Assembly: GCA_015039315.1 (NCBI GenBank) | Contig: WIDE01000074.1 | Coordinates: forward strand, 62,931 to 126,930 | Source: Clavulina sp. PMI_390 | Taxonomy: Eukaryota > Basidiomycota > Agaricomycetes > Cantharellales > Hydnaceae | Reading direction: 5' to 3' | DNA: 64,000 nt | Shown here: in pieces, positions 20,221-34,440 of the stretch | How the letters are laid out: every line of letters begins with the position of its first letter | How positions within the stretch are numbered: position 1 is the stretch's first letter | Notes under the pieces: model-generated | What the model saw: the letters and a program-made list of their open reading frames with translations, nothing else | Database searches by the model: none | Told to the model about the DNA's origin: nothing | Position numbers and translations under genes: made by a program

Positions 20221-20877
20221 CTTAGAAGTTTCGTTTGGATGGCTGAAGATGGTGGACAGAGCTTGACTAGATGCAGTGACTGTGGGAAGGACGAGAATCA
20301 GCCATCACCACAGCCATGTAACCATCTACAAACATCAGATACACGACAAGAATTCTGAGATATTCAAGGTGCACAGGTATGTTCCATCGAGCGAAGAACT
20401 CCTCAAATGAGTTTTCTTGTCGGGTGAGGAATGTTGGTGCAAGGTAGTCGGCCAAGAAGGCTCGAGGCGTGAACAGACGCGTGACTCGTCACAGTTGGGA
20501 CCTGTTTGGAGCCCAGCCTTCTCCGCCATAAATTCCAAGTGAACCATCGTGGAGGGGTCTTCCTCACCCCCCTCATCTCATACTCCTCTAATATAGCTCT
20601 AACCCACCGGGACTGATATCTCTTTGACGCACTGTCCTCCCCTCTCTGGTGCGTGCCCGACTTGAGGTCCACGGCCGCAGCACCAACGCCGACGGCGCTG
20701 CTGCCTACGACATAGCCTGTGGTAAGCATGGTCCTTACCTGACGTGTATGCAATATGCAGCGTACTGACGCTACTCCTCGCTGCCTTACAATACACCCTC
20801 CCCTCCTGTTATGCGACAGCACTCATGCAACGATGCTGGTAATGATTCTACGGTTTTGAGCGTTTGCTCTGAGCCTA
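20221..20877. other. Intergenic, upstream of F-box paralogue 3
   Basis: About 650 bp. Overlapping minus-strand frames (the longest about 139 codons, 20403-20822) lack family resemblance and consistent splice structure. Probably promoter and spacer. Confidence 0.35.
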
Positions 20878-22150
20878 ATGCCGCCAGGAGTATATGACTC
20901 TTGGTGATGGCCATTCCATAGGCGTTGGCTTCGCACCTCTTGTGTTGCTGTCTCATCCCCCATGCTTCGGATCACGCTATTGTTTTTCGCAACGACGTGG
21001 AGTTTTGATGATGTTTTCTTTCTGCCGGGCCATCGCGTCTGATGCCGTCCAGAGCCCTTGCTCCAGATGATGCTTTTTCTTTCCCTATTTTTGGTCCCTT
21101 TGTTCTGCCAGATTGAGCTTTTGCCGCTCGTAATGCCGCCGAAGCTAGAAACCTCTGGTGATGATCCTACATTCCGGCGTGCCAGATACCGCCTTTGAAT
21201 GATGAGCTCCCTTTGCCATCATTGGTGATGCCGCCGAGGGCCTCGTACTCTTGGTGATGATTATATTCTGGGCCTTCGTGCCTGATGCCGCCAAGAGCTT
21301 CGGACTCTTGGTGATGATTCCGCAAGCCTGCAGCTATGTGATGCCGTCAAGAGCCTCATACTATTGATGATGATGATTCCGCAAGTTTCAACCTTGTGAT
21401 GCCGTCGTGATCTGATGACGAGTTTCTGCCCCGAGTTCTTGCACTTGGTGCCGTCGTGGATCCCTCGTCTTTAATGACGAAGTTATTTTCGTAGTGTTGC
21501 ACATCTTCATCAATTATTCCACTCCCGGAGTCGCTCGATGCTTAATACTTTCGATGATGCCCCTGCAATTTTTGGGCTGTTGTCACTCTGCTCTCAAAAG
21601 TTTTCTTTTTGGTTCTCTTACTTTCTTTCCCGTTTTATTCTCTTCATGGTTACTATAAAGGCCTGAAAATTTATGCCAGTTGTCCTTCCGTCAAAGTTGT
21701 ATGCTTATGATGATGAACCTAATATTCCAGGCTGTATACCTGATGCCACCGCGAGCTCTGCTCCAGTGATGGTTCTACGAACTTTACTCGTGATGCCGTC
21801 GGGATCTCGACGATGATTTTTTTCTCTACTGCAGGTGATGCTACCAAAGCTCTATGGGCTCAATAATGATTCTATAACGATGGTTTATTCTACCGCTTGT
21901 AATGCCGTCTCACCCCGCCCGCTTGACGATGAACCCTTTTTCGTTTCTGCGAGCTTGAGCTCATGCCACTCGTAATGCCGTCGAAACCACCCGGGCTCGA
22001 TGATGACTCCTTCTATATGTCGTGCCCACGGGGCGCATATAATGCCGTCAATCCCCCGATGTCTTGATGATGATTCTATGAGGCTGAGCTTTGTGCGCTC
22101 CTCGTAATGCCGTTGAGAGCTTGTCCTTTCAATGATGATGCCACTGTCTG
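20878..22150. repeat. Block of degenerate 56-75-bp repeats with ATGCCG and TGATGATTC motifs
   Basis: Two short motifs alternate on the plus strand: ATGCCG(C/T)C followed by GAGAGC-like sequence, and about 25-35 bp later (C)TTGGTGATGATTC-like sequence. ATGCCG occurs at 20878, 21042, 21133, 21228, 21285, 21341, 21399, 21793, 21902, 21975, 22042 and 22106, with related forms at about 21450, 21743 and 21836. The clearest units (21228-21455) repeat every 56-58 bp; the right-hand ones are 64-73 bp. Units are strongly diverged and separated in places by T-rich tracts. No long frame crosses the block. Its function is unknown; it may be an ageing minisatellite. Confidence 0.65.
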
Positions 22151-23134
22151 ACGGAGCCGCGTCACTTGTTCTCCAGTCGTGCAAGATTTATTGACGGTGC
22201 CGGTTCCGTACACCATCCTGCCCCACCCCCACACTTCGTCTTTGTCACTGAATCACTCATCTCGGTCTCTCGCGCTTGATGAACAACTGAAATCCCAACA
22301 ACGATTCGCCTCATGATTCTCTTTATCAGAACTCTCCCCCACAAACCACACTCCGCCAAGTTCACGCTTCGTAGTCTGGGATTGCCAGCATCCTTTCAGC
22401 TATGTGGGTCATCGTCGCTCATCCGCCAACTGTTGGTGCGTAATTTTTTCTCTTTCCTTCTCCACCATCGCGCTGACTTTCTCGGTAGAAACCTTTGGGC
22501 TTAATATTGTCTAACTTTCTCGGCTTCCGGATACCCTCATCATACATAATCTGCCTCGTTCGCCCTTCTCTCCGAGGCCTCGTTTATACGAGTTCCTTTA
22601 TATACGCGGGTCCGCTCATGGTACGCTTTCTATTGGATTTTGACACGACCTGGGCGAAGCCTAATTTTTTGCTTCTCTATTGTTACGTCTCTTTCCTTTT
22701 CTTAGTTGCCCCTACGAAGCTGCTTAAGTGAATAAATGCTCTCAACCTTTCGATCCTAAATGGAAGCGTCGTGTGCTGCTAACTGTAGGTCCCACACCCA
22801 TCCACGACTTTGTTTATGATCAACACGCAGCCGGACCGAGGAGTAATTCTTGATTTTCGCGTAGTAAGGTACATACATACAAAGTAGTTTTGACATATGA
22901 ATCGGAAACTTTTGAGCAGTTATACGGCGCGACCCCATGACGAGATGGTTGGGAACTCGATGAGATTCGCTAGGTGGAAAACGGCCGAGCGCGGACCTAA
23001 AGAACAATGCGATCATAACACGAAAGTTATATGTGATGGAGTGGAAGCGGGGACGGAGAGGAATGCAAAGGGAACAACAGTCGAATCGCATAGCAAAAGC
23101 AGGGATGGGAGAGAAAAGAACCGTAGGGAGGCGA
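22151..23134. other. Intergenic, nothing recognised
   Basis: About 980 bp between the degenerate repeat block and the LEU1-type gene stop. A minus-strand open frame (22756-23289) runs into the dehydratase gene in another frame and is not supported. A pyrimidine-rich stretch occupies about 22430-22720. Confidence 0.4.
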
Positions 23135-26085
23135 TCACCAATCAAGCTTCCCGGCAGTCTTCCGCACACCGCTCTGTGGTACCTCAACGGGTCCCTCATG
23201 ACCCTCTGGGACACCCTTGCCCTTGTATCCCAGCCCATCGAGCCAAGGCCACGTCGTGCTCCGCCTGTTCTCGAACTCGGCGATGTCACCAGCCTTCTGC
23301 ATCGTTAGACCAATATCATCAAGCCCGTTGAGCAGGCAGTGTCTCCTGAACGCGTCCAGGTCAAATTTGATGGGCTCGTTGGGACGAGCGGGTGACGTGA
23401 TTGTGCACTGCTCAAGGTCGACGGTGAGGTTGTGACCGGCGCGAGCATCGGCAGCAAGTTGCGCGCAGATCTCGGGGGAAAGGACGATGGGGAGCATGCC
23501 GTTCTGCATGGTGTTGCTCTTGAAGATCTCAGCGAAAGATGGTGCGATGATGCAGCGGATACCAAAGTCGTTCCTAAGCGCACAAGGAAAAGAAAAGATG
23601 TTTAGCACGGAATAGCACCTTTAACTATTTAAGAAAAAGGTTACTCACAAACTCCATGGCGCGTGCTCTCGCGAGCTACCACAGCCAAAGTTCGCACCAG
23701 TCACGACAAGGATGCTCGCCTTGTCATAAGGGCTTCGGTTCAGCACAAAGTCTGTCTTGGCCCCGGTGTTTGGATCGACTCGGAGAGTATGGAAGAGAGC
23801 GTTGCCCAGGCCAGTTCGCTTGAGGGTCTTGAGGAACTGCTTCGGGATAATCATGTCAGTATCGACATTTTCCATGTCGAGAGGAGCGGCAATCCCAGTG
23901 AGGGTCGTGAACGGAGGGATGGAGGATTTTGTTGCAGGGGTGGCGGTGGGGGCAGTCAAAGGTTTTGTGGACTCAGCCTCAGCAGCTGCAGCTCCAAGAA
24001 CAGCACCAGCAGGAGCAGGTGGGGGCAGCACCGGGTCGTTCAAGTAGTCGAACGCGCTCGTCACCTTGATGCTTGCCGTCCCACCAGTAGTCTGCGCCAC
24101 GTCCTTGCGCATCACCTTGCGCACATCGGCCAACTTGCCGACGAGAGCAGCCGCAGCCGCCATCGCCGGGCTCATCAAGTGCGTACGCCCACCTGCACCT
24201 TGACGGCCCTCAAAGTTACGGTTCGACGTAGATGCGCATCGCTGTCCAGGTGTGAGCTGATCAGGATTCATGCCGAGACACATCGAGCAACCGGCCTCAC
24301 GCCAATCGAAGCCGGCACGCTTGAAGACCGCATCGAGACCTTCTGCCTCCGCCTGTTGCTTGATCAACCCGGAGCCGGGGACGATCATAGCGTGAACATT
24401 CGAGGCGACGCGGGCGGTGGGGCCGGCAGCCAAGACGACTCGGGCGGCTGAACGGAGATCCTCAATCCGTGAATTGGTGCAGGATCCAATGAACACCTTG
24501 TCAATCGTCACATCCTCCATCAGGGTCCCAGGGACGAGACCCATATATTTTAGGCTTCGCTCAGCCGACGCCTTCTTCTTCTCATCCGCAAAATCGGATG
24601 GCGAAGGCACCTTCCCAGTGATGGGGATAGTGTCCTGAGGAGATGTTCCCCAAGTGAGGGTAGGGATGATGTCCTCTGCGCGGATGGTGACCTCGACATC
24701 GAAATGAGCACCCTCATCCGTGCGGAGCGACTTCCAGTACGCCACAGCAGCGTCCCATTCCTCCCCTTTGGGAGCGAGGGGCCGTCCCTTGAGATATTCG
24801 AACGTGATCTCATCTGGGGCAACCATTCCTGCACGGGCACCGGCCTCGATACTCATATTGCACACGCTCATGCGGCTTTCCATGCTGAAGCCGCGGAAGA
24901 CAGAGCCAGCATACTCAATTACACAACCGGTGCCTCCGGCGGTACCGATCTGACCGATAATATGGAGGATCACGTCTTTTGAGGTGACGCCTTCTAGAAG
25001 ATCGCCATCGACAGAGATACGCATGTTCTTGGACTTGCGCTGGAGAAGGGTCTGGGTGGCGAGAACATGCTCGACTTCTGAGGTACCAATGCCAAATGCA
25101 ATCGAACCAAAGGCACCATGCGCTAATGAAGAGGGAAAAAAAGGGTCAGTGATCATGAAATTCTTGGCGGCGTCGACAAATTGAAGTAATGTTGCTCACT
25201 TGAGGTATGAGAATCACCACACACGCAAGTAGTTCCAGGTAGCTAGAGATGTTTCCATCATCAGAACGTCTAGAAAGAGACAGAAAATCATCATAAGAGT
25301 CCTCACCGTGAAGCCCTGTTCCGGTCCGATGATATGGACGATGCCTATGCTTGACGTGAAATGAAGGTGAAGATGAAACAAGACGCACACCACCAACGTT
25401 ATGACGTCAGTTTGGCTCCTGGTCCTAGGTATCAGGCGAACGCACCTTGGCGGCGATCCGTCATGCCATAGTAAGTCAAGCCAAACTCCTTCACGTTATC
25501 TTCGAGCGCGAGGACTTGATCGCGTGACTCAGGCTCCTCGATGAAGCTCCTGATATTTTTGAAGTTTTTTCGCGAATCAGTCCTAGATCGTCAAGGAGTG
25601 AGAACCAGGCTCGATCAACTAGTAGGATTTCAATCCAAGTATAGAAACATACGGGACGTTATGATCGACAGTTGCGAGAGTGTTATCGGGGCGGCGGACT
25701 GGTCTGCCCGCGTTGCGCCTGGTATGATGTGACAATGGCATCCGTTAGATAGGAGGCTGACTATGGAGCAAGTATCGGTGCTTACAAGCCTTCAAAGGCC
25801 TGGGGGCTTGTCACCTCGTGTACCAGATGCCTACATCATGAGTGGATTATCAGTGAGCGCCGGATCGACGAGATTTCATTAAACGGAAAACATGCAAGCA
25901 TACCTGTCGATATAGAGCAGAGTCTCTCCACTTTCGGATTGGTGACTAGATCACAAGCACCAGTCGATGAGTATACCTGGTGGATGGAGACGCGTCTATC
26001 GGGCTGATAGGACCGGAACATACACGACATGGTCATCCCAGATCTTATCGTACAGCGTTCGCGGTTTTGACGTAGGAACGACCAT
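23135..26085 (-). CDS. LEU1: 3-isopropylmalate dehydratase (fused large and small subunits)
   Basis: Nine exons: 26024-26085, 25904-25930, 25786-25830, 25653-25718, 25446-25549, 25307-25344, 25200-25242, 23649-25122 and 23135-23573, giving 765 aa, close to the fungal fused enzyme length. It isomerises 2-isopropylmalate to 3-isopropylmalate, the second step of leucine synthesis. The start [21 protein letters not shown] leads into [32 protein letters not shown] and [20 protein letters not shown] are aconitase-family signatures. The 4Fe-4S ligands lie in GSCTNSR (about residue 339) and CSMCLGMN (about 405). The small-subunit domain shows [13 protein letters not shown] and [13 protein letters not shown]. 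Six tiny 5' exons, one of only 27 nt, precede the main exon. The N-terminus has no obvious targeting peptide. Confidence 0.93.
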
Positions 26086-26701
26086 TTTTGGCTCAAAACT
26101 GAGTGCTTAATTAGGAAAGGGGGGAAAAGTAGAAAACGGTGCAAAAGACGAGGATTAGTGGTGGTGGAAAGAGATAGAAGTCGAAAAGTAGACTCGTGTG
26201 GATATATATGGCCGATTCAGATCCAAGGTTTGGATGCCCAGCCACTTGACGTCGGTCGCTCTTCGGCCGATCGGGGAATAAACCCGACTTACCATAGGAC
26301 CAATCAGAGCTCAGAGAAATCCAGACCTTGTCATGCGCCGAGTCCCACGCGCACGAAACGCCGAGGTTCGTGGTTAGATCCTTTCGGCCGAATCAAGTAG
26401 CGGGCGGCCATCCAAGCCCAGCACTAGTCATGGGACCTCACAACATCTCACACAGCACCAGTGACAGTTTAGCTACATGGATACGATTTCGGTCGTGGAT
26501 AACAGTACAGCAGACATAGTAACAATATAGATAACACAGAAACGAGCGACTATCTTTTACTTAGAATCACAAGAGTCCCAAAAATGTGTGAGGGTAGCAA
26601 TGGTGTTGGTATCAAACGAGAGTGTGGGCGAATGCGATGAAGACCCCTCGCTAGTTTTGGAAATATCCTAGAATGATAGTCATTCTAGAGAGCGGTGGGG
26701 A
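26086..26701. promoter_or_regulatory. Upstream region of the isopropylmalate dehydratase gene
   Basis: About 615 bp between the LEU1-type start and the stop of the next minus-strand gene. An AT-alternating TATATATC lies on the minus strand at about 26201-26209, roughly 120 bp before the ATG, a plausible TATA element. I saw no CCGGN2CCGG Leu3-type site. The rest is unremarkable. Confidence 0.35.
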
Positions 26702-29077
26702 CTATCGCGTGTGTGCAGCATAAGGTGGTGTTGGAATGGTATTTTCGTGGAAAGTGATCCGTCTCGAACCTGACTCCAGTTCATCCTCCGTGCCAAACAC
26801 CTCGTTCTTGCGAACAGACTCGGCATCGTACGCCGCTGTGTAATCCTCGTTCGTCTTCCGATCGTCTGGGAGAGTGATGGCAATGCCTGGCCGAGCCGAG
26901 AGCTCGTATTGGTCGTTGTGGGTAACAACAGATCGAGTGATCTGCACTGCGCCACGCGACGCATCCTCTGTTCGAATCTCGGATTTGGAAGTCTACCGAT
27001 GATGAAATACCGAGGAAGCATGGCATAGCATGGCGTGAGCACAGCGCATCGAATTGCAACCGTCATTCAGACTGGTAGGGATGACAACACATACCGGGTG
27101 GATCGACATCTCCCCTGATAGATCAGACTGCCATTCTGCCCTCGCGTTGAGTGATGCCAGCATGCACACCCCGTAGAACTCTGGCAGTGTGAAGATGAAG
27201 ATGAGATGAAAGAAGTCTGGGACGGTCAACTAGAGACAACATGGCGCCATCAGTGATTGGGGCCAACAGCGTGGGGCGATGAAATGATAGAAGGCGGCAA
27301 GTCGCGACGTACGAAAAGTAATAGGCCGAGAAGAGCTGCGACGGCGGTGATGGCACCCGTTTGGACAGTCACTGTGATGGAAGGGAGCCTATTAGGCGGT
27401 TGCATGATTGGCAACAAAGTAATGAGCATGGCGGGGACGTACACAATGCTAGTCGGTTAAGGATTGAATCAGTCTTGCGGAAGCCTGTCCGACTTCTCCT
27501 CTGAACACCACCACCAGCGAAGACGAACATTAATCAATGAAGATCAGTATGATATCACTCATTGTGAGAAGGATTTTCTGAGACAACTCACCAAGAACCA
27601 TACGAGAAGGCCAGCAATGAAGAGATCCGTAATTGGGGCGATTGTCATCCAAATCATGACAATAATTCGCACAGGCTTGGCTCGCTGGAAATCGAGGAAG
27701 CTCGTAATGATAGAATCGCCTGCCAAAAAGACATCAGCATGGTGCATTCACGGGGTTTATGCCCGAACAATGAAGGGCAACTTACCGGTCGCGACACCAG
27801 TCACACACACTGCGTTCAGGAAGAATAAACTCGTCAATAATCCCGATCACCAACCCGCCTGCCGCCGTCGGCACGCAACTTCAAAACTAACTCACGCATT
27901 TGAATAGCTGCCAGGACATAGATGAGTGTTGATAACCACCTCTTCCCCAGGAGTCGGTTGATGCGCCTAAAATGGGAGAGAAAAAAAAAGCAATAAACAC
28001 GGAGCCGCCGTGGCCGGTCGGTCAGTTAGCATAGGTTTATGGGAGGCGTTATGTGCCTGGAAACGAAGCGAAAATGGTGCCTACCAACTGTAGAAAGACT
28101 GTGTCGTGGTGCTTGCAATGCCGATCTATATCAACGCACCCGATCATTAGCAAAAACGAGCCTAAATAATAGATGGGGCGCGGCGACGTACGGTGAGGAT
28201 GACTATTTTGGGTTCCCAAACGTGAGCAATGAATAAGATGAGACAGCGTTCAGGGGACGATGGCGACCCGGATAAAACGTACATGCGCTAAACTCTGTGG
28301 GGAAAGCCGCCGGGCATTAGTTTGACTTGACAGGTGGAAATTATATAATATGATGCCAACGAACCTGGGGTCCGAACTAAGACTTTGGTTGGTTGACCTG
28401 AATAATGGGGTTTTCGGGGTAAGGAAAATGTCGTTGGAGAGAGGAACAGAGGGAGGACTCGCCAAAGTCGCGCACACTGAAGAGAGGAACGGAGCCAGAG
28501 CGTTTGTCAGCCAAGGTGCGATGGCGGCGGCGCGGCCTCATTCACAGGATCCGATCACTCACGCATAGTCGTACGCCACAAAGGAAGCAAAAGCACTGCT
28601 GCATGCCTCTATCACCACCAGAAACACGACGGTCCACTTCATCCATGTTGGGTCACTGTAGGACGTCATCGAGTGATAAGTCGAAGGGTCGTAAAGGCAG
28701 CAAGAAAATATAGGGTGGCGCACTTTCTGCAGCGAAGGGAGTAGGCATCTAAGGGTGGATGCACCTGTGAGTGAGCACAAGCCACACGATAACAGAAAGT
28801 TTCGCTGAGGACTTACGGGCCTGCATAAGACACATGCCATACTAGTAAGGGCCCATCGTTAGCACACAAGAGACACTGAAGACATGGTCCGATCCACGCG
28901 CACCAAGCAGACATTGAACAGTGTCCCGATCAGCTACAGCACCAGCAGACGTCAGCAAGCAAGCAAAGATGGACGCGTGTTACGATGCTGAGATGGGCTT
29001 ACCAGGGGTCCGACATACTTTGTGGCCACAGTGTGATCACTCTCGTCTACAAGGACTGCTGGGATGAAGTCAATCAT
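26702..29077 (-). CDS. DUF6534-type seven-helix membrane protein
   Basis: Many small exons, roughly 13-15. Well-placed ones: 29003-29077 (starting MIDFIPAVLVDESD and ending YVGPL), 28904-28933 (LIGTLFNVCL) and the one starting 28841 (YGMCLMQA), then the segment with DPTWMKWTVVFLVVIEACSSAF. Later exons give SLAHIGIASTTTQSFYSW, RINRLLGKRWLSTLIYVLAAIQM, RIIVMIWMTIAPITDLFIAG, SRTGFRKTDSILNRL, TVQTGAITAVAALLGLLLF and FIFTLPEFYGVCMLASLNAR. The order and motifs match the basidiomycete DUF6534 family, integral membrane proteins of unknown function with about seven helices. The last exon (to the TAG at 26702) is a hydrophilic tail. Boundaries of the exon near 28563-28764 and the two after it are uncertain. 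Confidence 0.7.
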
Positions 29078-30309
29078 TACGGCAGCGAAAGCGGGGAAAG
29101 GGGGGACGGCGGAAACAGTGGCCTCTGAAAAACCTGGGCGGGATATAAGTAAAACCACTTATTGTCGCCGACTTCTGGACGTGTGGTGGCGGCTCCGCAA
29201 TCCTCGACTGGGCTCCACAAGCGATATCGGCAACGGTAATATGTCAATAGACCCAGAAATACGAATATTCCTTTGGGATAATGAGAGCCAGCAATATGGT
29301 GATGCATATAATCGCAAATGAGTTGGGGGAAGCTGGGTGAGTTGCGACTTCATCAACATGGACCGTATCATCATGATCTAAACCTTCCCACATCAGATCT
29401 CTGGGTGGTGCGGACGATCCCGGACACCAGACTGCGTCGGAGTTCGCAAGATCATCTGGCGCGTTATGATTGGTGAGGCACACCTGCCATTGAGCCTCGG
29501 CCAAGCGGAGCAGGGGCAACAAGGGACCGACGGCGGCATGGATCTCGTTGAGAGAGCACAGGAGCAGAAATGCTATTGGGCGTTTGTCGCAGGGCCAATC
29601 CCCGGCCATGCTGCTCCTTGCGCCGCAAAACAGAGATCGCCCAAAAAAGTAGGTGGTGCATTCGTAATTCGAAGGAGAGAAACGTGGAGATGAGTTGAGC
29701 GCAGATATACCATTCTTCGCCAACACACTCGCTCTTACATGTGGTCTGGCTGTGTCGCTCCCTTCGCGCTTCTGCATCGAATGATGACTGCACGACGACG
29801 ACGGGCTCATAAGACCATGGCAAATAGTCGGCGAGTTTTCATTCGGGGCCTACGTCTTCACTAAGTGAGCTGTAACCATGATCATCTAGGCACACGGAAA
29901 ACCACATCACAAATTCCTAGAGAAGGTTCGATGCTGCCTTGGGGTCAACCGCTTTCAAGTTGTTGGGCGGCGCGAGCCATTGCCTCCGATTGATGGCATG
30001 CATACTGAGCTTCGGTGAGAAGAAAGATAAGGCCTCCAGATGTTTTTACATTGGACGACTGTCACTTGAGCAACCCATGGGCGGGAAACGATGTCGACAT
30101 TGAATCTGTGCCGACGGCGACTGGGCGTGGGAAGTTACCGCCACACACCCAATGTCGAACGTCTAGGCTCCTTACAGTAATACGTAGAAAAAAAGAGGGT
30201 TATACAAAAATGAAAAGAAATATGCGCGGTGCCTGTATGGAAGACTTTTTTCTTCACTTTCCTTCTGCCTGGAACAACGGGGGAAAGTCATCGTCATCAC
30301 ACTGATTCA
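29078..30309. other. Intergenic, about 1.2 kb, with one unexplained 188-codon open frame
   Basis: The segment lies between the membrane-protein start and the end of the PLP-enzyme gene. A minus-strand frame at 29244-29810 is open for 188 codons and its last 40 codons include a hydrophobic run (FAIICITILLALII), but I recognise no family and it sits in the expected promoter of the membrane-protein gene. I do not call it a gene. Confidence 0.3.
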
Positions 30310-32199
<1,890 letters not shown>

Positions 32200-32688
32200 T
32201 TTCTTGACGACGTGGATGTAGAGTCTGTGAATCGAAAGCTGGATCGAGATGACTCGAGCTCTGACTCTTTCTCGGACACATCGGATTCAGACACACGAAC
32301 CTGTTCGGGCCTCGGCTGTTCTGGCCTCCACCGTTCCTCGCGTCATCGACACGCGGATGTCGAAATATGCGCTAATATTCAGATGCTTTGTCTCCTTCAG
32401 GAAATGTGGTCGGGTCGGAGAGGGGGAGCACAGACTCGAACAAGACTGGAAATTTGCCCGCCCTTCATGCGAGCGTATTTCGACCACTCAAGAACAAACG
32501 ACCGAGTCGGCTAGGCAATGATGGGCAAGCAATTGGTGAGCTGTCGGCTAAGCATAAGAGACCAGGGAGATTGAGAGTGGGCTGCGAATGCCATTTGCCA
32601 AAGAGTTTACCTCGTGTCACGTGCTCGAGCGGCCTGATTGGATGCAGCCTCGCATCCGCAACACCAGAAAAACCTCGGTGAATAACAA
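32200..32688. promoter_or_regulatory. Divergent promoter with TCACGTG site
   Basis: 489 bp separates two divergent starts. TCACGTG lies at 32617-32623. In yeasts TCACGTG is the Cbf1-Met4 element of sulphur amino-acid genes, so its presence near a transsulphuration enzyme is suggestive. It sits about 420 bp from that start and 65 bp from the F-box start, so the target is uncertain. Confidence 0.4.
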
Positions 32689-34440
32689 ATGTCGACAGCC
32701 AGTTCGAAGGCTTTGGATCTTCCGCACATACTCGAGGCCATTCTCAATGAGCTAAAAGACTGCGACGACCAGCCTATAATTGCGTATGCATATGTCTCTC
32801 GAGCGTGGGCTACAATCGCACTCCCTATGGCGTGGAACAATCCGCTAGATAGAAATCATATTGGTAAACTCCTGAAGGTCTTAGGAGGAGGTAACAATGT
32901 ATCCTATTCAACAGTAAGTACTCTATTCTAATACTATGACCGACGTCGTAACTCCTATCAACAGCCGGTCGATCCCAGTAACCCAGAGGTGCTGGCGAAC
33001 TGGCCTCGTTTTACCTTCTATATGAACATGATACGGAATCTGAATATCGGCCTTGAACCCCCACGTGAATGGTCTCCTGACTGCAAAAACGATCTCGAGA
33101 TTCGCCCCGAACGTATTCAAGAGCTATCAAAGCTTGCTGAGCAGATGGGTTCCTCACTATTCCCACACGCTTCAACAGCCACTCTCAGTGTAGAAGGTGG
33201 GAATGCCTGTGCTTCTGGCATACACCTCCTCCAGCAACATGTTCGCAATCTTAAAATCTCTCTCTTTAACTCCACGTCTGAAGAGGACCCTGTTGACGTG
33301 AGGGCTGTTTTGTCCCACGTCAAGACGACATGCCTCGGCATAAAAAAACTTTCAGTCTCGCACCCTGTCTTCAACCTCGAAACTTACGCAGAGAGCCTCA
33401 ATAGCTGTATAGTAGCGCTCCCTCGTCTCAAGAGCCTCAGGCTTATTGCCTGTTTGATTGCTCAATCTACGTGGAATGTGGTACAAAACTCCCTTCCGGA
33501 CCTGGAATCTTTTCAAACTGATGCTTTACCGGTCCGTACGCACCTTCAAGCTATCCACATTCCCGGGCTATGCTTTGGCCAGAACTGTCCTCCTTTTCTG
33601 GTGCTGGCGATGTCCCCTGAGGCACTCTTCTCTTTGTGTGGCTCAGGTACCGTGGCTAGAACCTTGACGAGCTGCACCATGACTTGCAACCTCAACGGGA
33701 CCGAGAACATGTCTGAACTTTTCGTAGCACTTGCACGAGCGTTACCAAACGTTTCTGAACTTGGTTTGGGCTTATATGGGCGCACAGTGGCGATTGAGGC
33801 CGCGACGTTTCTGCCTCTGAGGCGAATAACAAAGCTTCGCAGGCTCGATCTACAGATTTCTGGAATAGAGCGAGTGGATGATGCCGGATTCAAAGCTCTG
33901 TTGGAGTCCTGTGGGGACCTCGTTCATTTGACATTCATTCCCTCTGAAAAAAATATCACAAGCTCTCTCTCCTTCGTTTCACTTCGACACATTGTCAAGT
34001 GCTGCCCACATATCACCGACATCTCAATCCGCATTGACACCTCTATAAAAATTGCTGAGGAGACCACCGTGAAAGGGTGCTGGTTTCCTACCTGCCTGCA
34101 GCGGATCGATTTTGATCATTCGCAGCCGGACGATCCACTGGCGATTGCATCAACGCTTGTATCATTCATCGACCCACAAGCTGTGCGCGTCCCCCAAATC
34201 ATTTCAGGCAAGTCATCTTGGCCTCGCGATATAGGGGAGCGTAAATATCAGCGTCACTTCGGAGCTTCATTTCTAGGAGAAGACGAGCGAGTGCGTGGGT
34301 GGGCTGATGTGGAGAGGATACTACAGCATTTACATACATATCGGCTCGACTTCGTCGGTCGAGCCCGTGAGCTAGAAGAAGAGAACACTGCTCTTCGAGC
34401 GCAGGTGGCGTCGTTAGTAGCGACCATTTCTGCACAATAA
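32689..34440 (+). CDS. F-box protein with leucine-rich region, tandem copy 1
   Basis: Two exons, 32689-32913 and 32965-34440, giving 566 aa. The F-box-like start is LDLPHILEAILNELKDCDDQ followed by YVSRAWATIALPMAWNN, a basidiomycete form of the motif. The body contains irregular leucine-rich units (LPRLKSLRLIACL, LPNVSELGLGLYGR, ITKLRRLDLQISGIE, CPHITDISIRIDT). The last ~50 residues form a predicted coiled coil (ARELEEENTALRAQVASL). Gene plan, F-box position, leucine-rich body and coiled-coil end are shared with the gene at 34939 and the minus-strand gene at 59632. Probable SCF substrate adaptor; substrate unknown. Confidence 0.75.

Noticed and set aside
20403..20822. Minus-strand open frame of 139 codons upstream of F-box paralogue 3
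   Set aside because: No domain resemblance and several overlapping alternatives; treated as promoter or spacer.
20878..22150. Cluster of box C/D snoRNAs
   Set aside because: TGATGA and some CTGA motifs occur, but the spacing between them is only about 35-40 nt where measured, CTGA is missing in many units, and no terminal stems were seen.
22756..23289. Minus-strand open frame of 177 codons
   Set aside because: It overlaps the 3' end of the dehydratase gene in another frame and has no family resemblance.
25123..25156. Start codon at 25156 for the dehydratase (MITDPFF...)
   Set aside because: These codons lie in an intron. The upstream small exons encode conserved family motifs ([35 protein letters not shown]) and splice in frame to 25122.
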